DNA of 5,949 bases from Acidobacteriaceae bacterium (GTDB lineage: Bacteria > Acidobacteriota > Terriglobia > Terriglobales > Acidobacteriaceae). The stretch spans positions 1 through 5,949 of the forward strand of contig JASHTU010000422.1 in the NCBI GenBank assembly GCA_030040395.1, read 5' to 3'. The translations under genes and the position numbers were made by a program. Under the pieces are notes generated by a model. That model was not told the origin of the DNA and searched no databases. It was given only the letters and a program-made list of their open reading frames with translations. Every line of letters starts with the position of its first letter. Position 1 is the stretch's first letter. Positions 1 to 5,628 of the stretch are shown here, one piece after another.

Positions 1-1866
1 GTAGCGGCGAATGGGCGAGGTGAAATGCGTGTAAGTGGGCGCAGCAAGCGCAAAGTGGCCCTCGTTCACTTCGGAGTAGCGCGCCTGCATCAGCGAGCGC
101 AACATGAGGTAGCTCAAGATACGCTCCTCCGGCTTGCCCTCGATGCGCGCGGCCAGTTGCTGATACATGCGCGGCGTAACCGCGATGTCCTCCACCACTT
201 CGTGCCGGCGGGGTTGGCTTCCCCGGCCGCGCGCTTCGCGGCGTTCCGCGCGGGTTTCGATGCGCTTGACCGGCAACGGCCCGAGGCCGAGCGAATAGCC
301 GAAACTTGCCGCCAGCTCCTCGAACTGAACCACTCGCCGCGGCTCCGGCTTTTCATGGATGCGATAGAGGGACGGCGCGCCGAGGTCCTCGAGCCACGTG
401 GCCACGCACTCGTTGGCGGCGAGCATGAACTCCTCAATGATCCGGTTGGCCCAGGTGCGCTCGGCGCGGGTGACGCCACGCATCCGGCCCTGTTCGTCAA
501 ACTCAATCACGGGCTCGGGCAAATCGAAATCGATGCTCCCGCGCTCTTCTCGCCGTTGGTTCATGAGAATCGCCAGTCGCCGCATGCGCTCGAAGCGCTC
601 CCGCGTCTCCGCGTCTTGGCTAAGTTCTCCGGTAAGGATCGCGTGGACTTCGGTGTAGGTCATGCGGGCAACGGAACAAATAACGCTCTCGACGATTTCA
701 TAGCTCTCGATGCGGCCCAGCGAGTCGAGTTGCATGATGCAGCTCACGGCCAGGCGGCCTTCGCGGGGGCGCAGGCTGCAAACGTTGGTCGAGAGTTCGA
801 GAGGCAGCATGGGAATGGCGCGATCGGGGAAGTAGACGCTGGTCCCGCGCAGCCGCGCCTCCAAAGCGAGCGCGGTTTCGGCGCGCACGTACTCGGCCAC
901 GTCGGCGATGTGAACCTGCAGCTCGTAACCGCGATCTCCCTGGCCGTCGACGCGCTCCGTCACCAGCACTGCGTCGTCGAAGTCGCGCGCGGTTTCGCCG
1001 TCGATGGTCACCACCGGCAGACCGCGGAAATCTCTCCTGCCGGCAGCGGCGCTGGGGTCGAAATGCGCCACGCTGCGCGCCTCGGCGAGCACCGCGTCAG
1101 GAAAGATCCGCGGCAACTGGTGCTTGCGGATCATCATCTCCACGTCCACGCCAAAATCGTCAGGCGAGCCCAAAACCTCGATCACGCGGCCCACGGCGGG
1201 GCGCGTAGGCGTGGGCCAGCGCGTGATTTCCACATCCACCACCAGCCCTTCCAGGCTTTGGTGCGCCGCCGGCCGCGCGACCTCGTCGCCCAGCACGCGA
1301 TGCGGCGTCCCGACCTCACGTGCGGCCGGCAACTCCTGGCCCGGAGGGATCAGGATGGGCTGCGTCATGCGCTCGTCAAAGGGGACGACCGAAGGGCCTT
1401 GCTCCCGCTCCGATCGGGAATAATGGAAAACGCCGACTACGGTCGGATTGCGCCGCTCGAGAACGCGCGCAATGCGTCCTTGAACCCGGCCGTCGGCCTT
1501 GGGCGGTTCGACTTCGACCAGCACCTGGTCGCCCTGCATTGCGTCGTTGATCTCGCCGGGAGGAATGAAAATATCCTCTTGGGCGCCCGCCTGCCGCGCG
1601 TTTGGCCGCACAAAGCCGAAGCCTTCGCGATGCAGGTCCAACCGGCCCGCCACCAGGTTGCTCCGGGCGGCAGCCGCGCGCGCCGTGCTCCACTGTTCGC
1701 CATCGAGCTGAACCAGTTCGCCGCGCGCCACGAGCCGCGCAAGCTGCTCGAGAAGCAATCGCCGCTCCCGTCCCCCGCCCATGCCCAGCTCGCGAACGAG
1801 CTGCTTGTAGCCGGCTTTACCACCTGGAGAGCGGGCAATTCTCACCACCAGTTCACGATCGTTCAC
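1..1866 (-). CDS. rnr: Ribonuclease R (3'-5' exoribonuclease), C-terminus cut off by window edge
   Basis: This gene encodes a processive, hydrolytic 3'-to-5' exoribonuclease of the RNB (RNase II/R) family that degrades structured RNA in the cytoplasm. The 622 visible residues run in family order. A winged-helix N-terminal segment spans about 1-62, and the first cold-shock/OB domain about 76-140 contains GFGF at 82-85. A second OB region follows at about 165-265, and then the RNB catalytic domain. The catalytic motif DGETARDFDD places the metal-binding aspartates at D289, D295, D297 and D298, with the same spacing as the E. coli quartet. YFPDRAIPMLP (345-355) and THFTSPIRRY (613-622) are further RNB signatures. 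The rest of RNB and the S1 domain lie beyond position 1. The start is GTG at 1866, because an in-frame TAA sits one codon upstream; no clear Shine-Dalgarno is visible. An Arg-rich insert at about 533-561 is absent from the E. coli enzyme as I recall it. The identification is secure. Confidence 0.96.
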   Translation of the reverse strand, partial: MNDRELVVRIARSPGGKAGYKQLVRELGMGGGRERRLLLEQLARLVARGELVQLDGEQWSTARAAAARSNLVAGRLDLHREGFGFVRPNARQAGAQEDIFIPPGEINDAMQGDQVLVEVEPPKADGRVQGRIARVLERRNPTVVGVFHYSRSEREQGPSVVPFDERMTQPILIPPGQELPAAREVGTPHRVLGDEVARPAAHQSLEGLVVDVEITRWPTPTRPAVGRVIEVLGSPDDFGVDVEMMIRKHQLPRIFPDAVLAEARSVAHFDPSAAAGRRDFRGLPVVTIDGETARDFDDAVLVTERVDGQGDRGYELQVHIADVAEYVRAETALALEARLRGTSVYFPDRAIPMLPLELSTNVCSLRPREGRLAVSCIMQLDSLGRIESYEIVESVICSVARMTYTEVHAILTGELSQDAETRERFERMRRLAILMNQRREERGSIDFDLPEPVIEFDEQGRMRGVTRAERTWANRIIEEFMLAANECVATWLEDLGAPSLYRIHEKPEPRRVVQFEELAASFGYSLGLGPLPVKRIETRAERREARGRGSQPRRHEVVEDIAVTPRMYQQLAARIEGKPEERILSYLMLRSLMQARYSEVNEGHFALAAPTYTHFTSPIRRY

Positions 1867-2028
1867 AGCTTAAGAGTAGGGGCAAAGAGCAAGGCATGGG
1901 AAACGGAGTGTGGGAGGACGCGATCCCGGGGGAAGCGGCGATGCATTCCCTTTGCCTTCGCCGGCCGGCCTCATGGTATGGTCACAGAGGGCGGAATGAG
2001 TGTGTGCTCCCGGCAAAACGATTCGTTC

Positions 2029-2058
2029 TATCCGCGGTTTCCGTTAAAATAGCGGATA
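2029..2058. promoter_or_regulatory. Inverted repeat flanking a putative -10 element (candidate operator/promoter)
   Basis: TATCCGC at 2029-2035 and its exact reverse complement GCGGATA at 2052-2058 are separated by 16 bp. The spacer holds TAAAAT at 2045-2050, which matches 5 of 6 positions of the sigma-70 -10 consensus on the plus strand. The -35 position 17 bp upstream (2022-2027, TTCGTT) matches poorly, so the promoter would be weak or activator-dependent. If used, transcription would start near 2057 and give the bactofilin mRNA a leader of about 170 nt. The role is inferred from position and symmetry only. Confidence 0.35.
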
Positions 2059-2071
2059 ACAGCAATCTTTT

Positions 2072-2107
2072 CGGCGGAGGGTGGGTCGGTCCTGCCCCTG
2101 GCCGCCG
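2072..2107 (+). other. GC-rich hairpin in the bactofilin leader
   Basis: CGGCGG (2072-2077) pairs with CCGCCG (2102-2107), and AGGG (2078-2081) pairs with CCCT (2096-2099). Two bulged G residues (2100-2101) separate the stems, leaving a 14-nt loop. A second copy of GGCCGCCG at 2113-2120 could compete for the same left arm, so alternative folds are possible. It lies within the inferred 5' leader of the bactofilin mRNA. I do not recognise it as a known riboswitch class. Confidence 0.35.
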
Positions 2108-2125
2108 ATCTTGGCCGCCGTAAGC

Positions 2126-2163
2126 AGCCCTCGGGCGGGGCGGTTCGCAGAATTCGTTTTTTT
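2126..2163 (+). other. Short stem and T7 tract in bactofilin leader (attenuator-like, weak)
   Basis: A small GCCC-TC-GGGC stem near 2127-2136 is followed about 20 nt later by seven consecutive T residues (2157-2163). An intrinsic terminator normally has the T tract directly after the stem, so this is not canonical. It is listed because it is the only T tract of this length in the leader and it sits 66 nt before the start codon. Confidence 0.2.
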
Positions 2164-2218
2164 GGGGCTTGATCCATCGGCCTTTGCCTTGGCCATTCCC
2201 CAGTCCCGAGGGACAGAA

Positions 2219-2224
2219 AAGGAA
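2219..2224 (+). promoter_or_regulatory. Shine-Dalgarno site for bactofilin (decides a TTG start)
   Basis: AAGGAA at 2219-2224 is a good anti-16S match. Its AAGGA core lies six bases from the TTG at 2230 but fifteen from the ATG at 2239. The spacing therefore favours the TTG codon as the initiator. Confidence 0.55.
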
Positions 2225-2229
2225 CTACC

Positions 2230-2748
2230 TTGAGCGCTATGTGGAAACCCACCCAAACCGGAACGATCAACACCAATGCCAACACCAGCACCAACACTAC
2301 GCCGGACCCGCCGCGTCCCGTCGCGCCGCCGCCGGCCCCTGAACCGCCGGCCCGCGCCCAGGCGGTGAGCTCCGAGCAGGCCACCATCGGCAAGGGCTTG
2401 TTCATCAAGGGCGAAATCTCCGGTTCCGAGTCGTTGCTTGTTGACGGCAAGATCGAAGGCAGCATCAACCTTCCCGGAAACCGCGTCACCGTGGGCCGCA
2501 ATGGCCAGGTGGCGGCCAACATTACCGCGCGCGAAGTAGTGATTCTGGGCAAGATTCGCGGCAATATCTCGGCCACCGATCGCGTGGACATTCGCGCCGA
2601 GGGCGCTCTCAACGGCGATGTGGCGGCCGCGCGCATCAGCATTGAAGATGGCGCCTACTTCAAGGGCGGCATCGACATCCGCAAGCCCGACGTCAAGCCG
2701 GTGGCCGTGCCTGCAGCCGCGGAAACGGCCAAAGTGGCTCAGTCGTAG
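2230..2748 (+). CDS. Bactofilin family cytoskeletal protein
   Basis: This 172-residue protein belongs to the bactofilins (polymer-forming cytoskeletal family, formerly DUF583). These self-assemble into nucleotide-independent filaments, usually at the inner face of the membrane, and organise cell shape or envelope-modifying enzymes. An Asn/Thr- then Pro/Ala-rich disordered N-terminus covers about 1-48. The right-handed beta-helix domain covers about 49-150, with regularly spaced Gly and beta-turn repeats such as GLFIKGEISGSESLLVDGKI (56-75) and VVILGKIRGNIS (103-114). A short Ala/Val/Pro tail follows. Length and three-part layout are typical. The TTG start is chosen on Shine-Dalgarno spacing. 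The alternative ATG at 2239 would give a protein beginning MWKP, which resembles the short Met-aromatic-basic starts of some membrane-binding bactofilins. The gene stands alone: rnr is divergent, the propeller gene is convergent, and no M23 peptidase partner is in view. Confidence 0.93.
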   Translation: MSAMWKPTQTGTINTNANTSTNTTPDPPRPVAPPPAPEPPARAQAVSSEQATIGKGLFIKGEISGSESLLVDGKIEGSINLPGNRVTVGRNGQVAANITAREVVILGKIRGNISATDRVDIRAEGALNGDVAAARISIEDGAYFKGGIDIRKPDVKPVAVPAAAETAKVAQS

Positions 2749-2781
2749 GCGGGCCCGCAATCTCTTGCGCGCGGCCGCCTG

Positions 2782-2820
2782 CGGACCGATGGAGGAGCCC
2801 CGCGCTCTCCCGGGCGTCCG
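2782..2820. other. Bulged dyad downstream of bactofilin
   Basis: An outer CGGAC (2782-2786) pairs with GTCCG (2816-2820). An inner GGAGGAG (2791-2797) pairs with CTCTCC (2805-2810), with one bulged G and a 7-nt loop. The perfect palindromes GCGGGCCCGC (2749-2758, directly after the bactofilin stop) and GCCGCGCGGC (2828-2837) lie on either side. No T tract is present. It may be part of the 3' end of the bactofilin mRNA, or just GC-rich composition. Confidence 0.25.
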
Positions 2821-2843
2821 TCTGCGAGCCGCGCGGCGAAGGC

Positions 2844-2887
2844 GGCGCGGAAGCGCAAGCCGGGAAAACGGCGCTGCTTCCGCCGCC
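2844..2887. terminator. Strong hairpin between convergent genes, candidate bidirectional terminator
   Basis: The left arm 2844-2854 (GGCGCGGAAGC) pairs over 11 bp with the right arm 2876-2887, with a single bulged C at 2883. After a small internal loop, GCCG (2859-2862) pairs with CGGC (2869-2872) around a GGAAAA loop. On the minus strand it begins 12 nt past the propeller stop codon; on the plus strand it lies 95 nt past the bactofilin stop. Neither side has a T tract, so termination, if real, is not of the classical intrinsic type. It could also act as a 3' stabilising structure. Confidence 0.5.
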
Positions 2888-2899
2888 ACGACCGCCGTT

Positions 2900-4171
2900 T
2901 CAGGGTCCGATTTCCAACACCTGGAAGCTGCCCTCCACCGGAACCATCTTCAGCGTTCCTATCCCACCCGCAGGGTTCCGATCCATGCCCATGTAGTCCG
3001 TCACCAGGAAAACATCGCCGCTTTCCAGATCCACCGCGAGCGTTCGCGCCTGCCGTCGCGTGGGCAGCGTCTCAACCACCGCGTAGGTGTCGGTCACGTC
3101 GCGGCGAATCATCGTCAGGCTGCCGTCCCCGCCGCCATTGGCCACGAAAATATGCCCGCGATTCGAGTCGTAGCCCACCGCGTCCGCTCCCGGCCCCACC
3201 GGCAGCGCCGTCACCAGGGCGCCCGTCTCTGCGTTCACCACCACCATGGTCAGGTTCGCGCAGGTGGCAAAAAGCCGCATATCCGCCCCGTCCACGGCCA
3301 GCCCCGATGGTGTTTCGCACGCGTCTCCCAGAGAAAACAGGCGAAAATGCCCTTCAGCCGCGCCGGATTGCCCTCCGCCCGCCCAGTCGAGTGTCGGCCA
3401 ATTGGCCGCATTGCCGCTCTCTTTTTCGGGAGCCGCCGCGGTTCTCGTGGTTTCTTGAGCGCCCGCGGCGCTGTCGAGCAGCGTCTCCACCGATTGCGCA
3501 TCGATGCGGAGAATAGCGTTGCGGTCGGTCACGTTGATGTACACCTGCCCGTTTTCGGCGGCGCGCGCAAAGCCCAGTGTGCCGGGCAGCAAAATCCGGC
3601 CCAACACGCTGTGCTTCGCCGGATCGATGACGGTCACCGAGGATTCGTTGTTGAACTTCGCCGGCGGCGCGCTTGCGGCGCCAGTCTTCCGACTTGTCGA
3701 AACGCCCGCCGCGGCCGGCCGCGCACACACCGCGAAGAGCAGTCCGGTTTCCCGATCGAAGACCAACGCATGTGGATTGGGATCGGTTGGAATGCGCGCC
3801 ACTCTCTGCAGCGTCTCGCGGTCGAAGACCGATACCTCAGCCCGCGCCCCGTCGCTCACGAAGCCGTATCCGTCGTTCGGGTCGAGGGCGATGTCGCGGG
3901 TGTCGCCAAAGCCACCGATTTCGCCCACCAGCGCGCCCGTCTCGATGTCCACCACCTGGACCGCCGCGGCATGCGCAATGTAAAGCCGGTCGGCTCCGGG
4001 ATCGATGGCCAGGTAATCCCAATCGCCCACCCCACCAATGAACCAGGTGTTCTGGATAAAGAACGGCGTACTCGGCAGCGCCGTCGGTACTGAGGTGGTC
4101 TGCGCCGCGATGACGGCCGAACAGCCCAGTAGGACAAGGAACGTCAGCCGTGGCAACCCGCGCGCTTCCAT
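2900..4171 (-). CDS. Exported YncE-like beta-propeller protein
   Basis: The product is a 423-residue extracytoplasmic protein built from YVTN/NHL-like propeller repeats; its ligand is unknown. The N-terminus (positive residues, then LTFLVLLGCSAVIAA to about 23) is a signal peptide. LLGC at 14-17 also resembles a lipobox, so a lipid-anchored form is possible. Repeats of the pattern small-x-aromatic-V-A/S-x-G then V-x-D-x-x-T-G-x-L-V are visible: DRLYIAH with VVDIETGALVGEI (61-85), GYGFVSDG with VSVFDRETLQRVARI (101-127), RLFATCA with VVVNAETGALVTAL (299-323) and GHIFVANGGGDGSLTMI (339-355). Two low-complexity Ala/Gly/Ser-rich inserts (about 150-175 and 233-275) interrupt the propeller. ATG 4171 is chosen because it places the signal peptide at the N-terminus. 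The frame stays open back to 4402, inside the lipid kinase gene, and a TTG seven codons upstream is possible. No clear Shine-Dalgarno is seen. It lies 95 bp downstream of the kinase gene on the same strand. Confidence 0.85.
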   Translation of the reverse strand: MEARGLPRLTFLVLLGCSAVIAAQTTSVPTALPSTPFFIQNTWFIGGVGDWDYLAIDPGADRLYIAHAAAVQVVDIETGALVGEIGGFGDTRDIALDPNDGYGFVSDGARAEVSVFDRETLQRVARIPTDPNPHALVFDRETGLLFAVCARPAAAGVSTSRKTGAASAPPAKFNNESSVTVIDPAKHSVLGRILLPGTLGFARAAENGQVYINVTDRNAILRIDAQSVETLLDSAAGAQETTRTAAAPEKESGNAANWPTLDWAGGGQSGAAEGHFRLFSLGDACETPSGLAVDGADMRLFATCANLTMVVVNAETGALVTALPVGPGADAVGYDSNRGHIFVANGGGDGSLTMIRRDVTDTYAVVETLPTRRQARTLAVDLESGDVFLVTDYMGMDRNPAGGIGTLKMVPVEGSFQVLEIGP

Positions 4172-4193
4172 GCGGGTTATGACGCGCGGCAAG

Positions 4194-4216
4194 GGCGAAC
4201 TGTTCGCCGGGCCCGG
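4194..4216. promoter_or_regulatory. Two adjacent dyads upstream of the propeller gene
   Basis: GGCGAAC (4194-4200) and GTTCGCC (4202-4208) form a perfect 7-bp dyad around one central base. It overlaps CCGGGCCCGG (4207-4216), a perfect 10-bp palindrome. The pair sits 22 bp before the propeller ATG, within the 95-bp gap after the lipid kinase gene. It could be an operator, an mRNA processing or stabilising hairpin, or chance in GC-rich DNA. The GAAC/GTTC half-sites recall LexA-type half-sites, but the LexA spacing is absent. Confidence 0.3.
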
Positions 4217-4266
4217 AGCACTTGGCGGGTCGAATGGTTTTTCCCTCTGGAGTTCAGCGCCAGGCT

Positions 4267-5271
4267 TTATGGCTCCGCGCCCGGCGGGATGAGCAGGGTG
4301 AGGGCTTGGGGAACCACTTCGATCTTGACCGGCAGCGAGCCGAGCACTTCGCCATCGGCCTCCACAAACATGGTTTCGCGTGAGCCGTTGCGGGCCCGGC
4401 ACTGGACCGCCTCAGTTTCAAGCAGTTGAATGTGGCCGTTGAAGGTGTGACGCCCGGCGACGACGGCAAGCAGAAACTTGAGGTACTGTAACCGGCTGCG
4501 GGTGCCGAAAGCGAGCAGATGCAGAGAAGGGTCGCGCAGCGTGGCGCCGGGCGCGAGTTGACGCAGCGCGCCCCCAAATGAGCGCACCCGCACCGCCAGC
4601 AACTGCGAGACCTCGACCACGCGCTCGGTGCCCGTTCCGTTGACGGCGAGCGCGGCCTCGAAGAGCGGGAACGGGTCTGTCGCCCAAATTTTGGCGGCCT
4701 CGATGAGATATAGCACGTAGCCCAGGCGGCGCTTGAGGCCGGCATCGAGGCGCGACATGAGAAGCGCGTCCGGTCCGATGCCGGCGGCGACGACGAAGTA
4801 GCGGGAAGCCGGGTTGCCGGCGCCGTCGCGGAAATGGATACGGCCCACGGGGACGCGGACCGGCCTGGCGTCGAGCAGAGTCCGCGCCACCTTCGCCGGC
4901 GTCGCAATCAGGCCCAGATTTGCGGCCAGCGCGTTGGCCGTACCCAGCGGAATTACCCCCAACGCCACATCGGACCCAACCAGGCTCTGCACCACCTCGT
5001 GCACCGTGCCGTCGCCGCCGCAGGCCACAATGGCGTCAAAGCCCCCGCGAACGGCTTCGCCAGCGCGCGCCGTCCCGCTGCCCGGTTCGCCGGTTTCGTA
5101 AGCCTCGGCCTCCACTCCCGCCTCGCGGAGCACCGTCAGCGCCTCGTTCACGGCAATCGGCCGGCGGGCCGAATACTGCCCGGATGCCGGATTGTAGATC
5201 AACGCCACGCGCCGCATCGGCGGTGTATCGTGGGAATCGCTCGATGGGCTTCCTGGAACGCCTACAGACAT
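4267..5271 (-). CDS. Diacylglycerol/sphingosine kinase-like lipid kinase (YegS/DgkB family)
   Basis: This 334-residue cytoplasmic or membrane-associated enzyme belongs to the DAGK catalytic superfamily. It transfers the gamma-phosphate of ATP to a lipid hydroxyl such as diacylglycerol; the exact substrate cannot be read from sequence. YNPASG (26-31) starts the catalytic domain. CGGDGT (84-89) is the nucleotide-binding signature, followed by the family motif IPLGTANALA (107-116). The C-terminal beta-sandwich domain ends with VEADGEVLGSLPVKIEVVP (303-321), the standard closing motif. Length is normal for the family. ATG 5271 is taken as the start because a weak GAAG ribosome-binding-like element lies upstream. 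The ATG at 5217 (M19) begins MRRVALIYNPASG, which resembles many family members and is a serious alternative that would remove an unconserved-looking Ser/Pro/Asp-rich extension. The gene is divergent from dnaB and may be co-transcribed with the downstream propeller gene. Confidence 0.92.
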   Translation of the reverse strand: MSVGVPGSPSSDSHDTPPMRRVALIYNPASGQYSARRPIAVNEALTVLREAGVEAEAYETGEPGSGTARAGEAVRGGFDAIVACGGDGTVHEVVQSLVGSDVALGVIPLGTANALAANLGLIATPAKVARTLLDARPVRVPVGRIHFRDGAGNPASRYFVVAAGIGPDALLMSRLDAGLKRRLGYVLYLIEAAKIWATDPFPLFEAALAVNGTGTERVVEVSQLLAVRVRSFGGALRQLAPGATLRDPSLHLLAFGTRSRLQYLKFLLAVVAGRHTFNGHIQLLETEAVQCRARNGSRETMFVEADGEVLGSLPVKIEVVPQALTLLIPPGAEP

Positions 5272-5279
5272 TTTTCTAT

Positions 5280-5306
5280 CTTCGCAGATTCGCGGTTAAG
5301 GCGAAG
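5280..5306 (-). promoter_or_regulatory. 5' leader hairpin covering the lipid kinase ribosome-binding-like site
   Basis: Read on the minus strand, CTTCGC (5306-5301) is followed by 15 nt and then its exact complement GCGAAG (5285-5280), eight bases before the ATG at 5271. The GAAG within the right arm is the only purine-rich ribosome-binding-like element before this start, so the stem would mask it. The stem is only 6 bp long and the regulatory role is inferred. Confidence 0.35.
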
Positions 5307-5317
5307 CGATGTCGGCG

Positions 5318-5331
5318 GTTCAGTTTTGAAC
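5318..5331. promoter_or_regulatory. Small dyad upstream of lipid kinase gene
   Basis: GTTCA (5318-5322) and TGAAC (5327-5331) are perfect inverted repeats with a 4-bp spacer, centred about 54 bp before the kinase start. The size and position would suit a repressor site, but a 5-bp dyad is also expected by chance. Confidence 0.2.
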
Positions 5332-5445
5332 GGGCCTTCCGAAAGTTATGGCCCGCGATGCCATTCGTCAGGAATGTGGCCAGTTTATGCCGTGCTCCGG
5401 CCAACCCCCCGGCTCCCCGTGCAAGTGCCCTAAAAGAAGTGAGTT

Positions 5446-5457
5446 ATGATGCGTCAT
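5446..5457. promoter_or_regulatory. Near-palindrome ATGATGCGTCAT in the AT-rich intergenic stretch
   Basis: This 12-bp element is self-complementary except at one symmetric pair of positions (ATGA and TCAT are perfect arms). It lies in the AT-rich 5431-5500 segment between the divergent kinase and dnaB genes. It could be a transcription-factor site; no family assignment is possible. Confidence 0.2.
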
Positions 5458-5550
5458 GGCGGTAAGTATGTGGTTTCGTTGGAGTTGCTTGTAGTAATTC
5501 GCTCCGGACCGGTTCCGGCGTTCCCCATTCTGCAAAACATCCGAAACCAG

Positions 5551-5628
5551 CATGCCGCAAAAGGCCGAAATACCACGCAAATGCGCGGTGGCGAGCAAAG
5601 GCAATGAATTCAAGCGTCTCGCGGCATG
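5551..5628. repeat. 8-bp inverted repeat bounding a 62-bp core
   Basis: CATGCCGC at 5551-5558 is exactly complementary to GCGGCATG at 5621-5628. The enclosed 62 bp includes a smaller stem (CCACGC near 5572-5577 with GC and GTGG in 5583-5591, one bulge). Together they could form a cruciform or a structured RNA of about 78 nt. No family was recognised. Confidence 0.3.

Larger units (their letters stand above)
1867..2229. other. Divergent intergenic region between rnr and bactofilin gene
   Basis: This 363-bp stretch separates two divergently transcribed genes and should hold both promoters. I see no credible gene: the open frames crossing it are extensions of frames antisense to rnr or bactofilin. 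The bactofilin-proximal half (2029-2224) carries an inverted repeat with a -10-like hexamer, a GC hairpin, a T7 tract and a ribosome-binding site, described separately. The rnr-proximal half (1867-2028) contains the GC palindrome GGCCGGCC within 1961-1970. I found no convincing rnr promoter in it. Confidence 0.6.

Noticed and set aside
1961..1970. CCGGCCGGCC palindromic run upstream of rnr
   Set aside because: Low-complexity GC repeat with no spacing or promoter relation supporting a function.
25..2052. 675-codon open frame on the plus strand
   Set aside because: It is the exact codon-register antisense of RNase R, whose minus-strand product has all family motifs. The plus-strand peptide shows no recognisable domain.
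2051..2061. AGCGGATAACA, identical to part of the E. coli lac operator
   Set aside because: Only one half matches and the other operator half is absent. The same bases are better explained as one arm of the local TATCCGC/GCGGATA repeat.
2044..2889. 281-codon open frame on the minus strand across bactofilin
   Set aside because: It is antisense to a clear bactofilin domain and runs through two intergenic regions; no family resemblance.
2618..4093. 491-codon open frame on the plus strand overlapping the bactofilin 3' end
   Set aside because: It is in antisense register to the beta-propeller gene, is rich in Arg/His/Ala as shadows usually are, and has no recognisable motif.
4172..4402. 77-codon N-terminal extension of the propeller frame
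   Set aside because: It would overlap the 3' end of the lipid kinase gene and bury the signal peptide about 80 residues inside the protein. The start at 4171 puts the signal peptide at the N-terminus.
4834..5433. 199-codon open frame on the plus strand
   Set aside because: It is codon-register antisense to the lipid kinase, which has GGDGT and PLGTANALA motifs.
5504..5518. CCGGA-N5-TCCGG inverted repeat
   Set aside because: A 5-bp GC-rich dyad is expected often by chance, and it is not placed near a start codon or a recognisable promoter.
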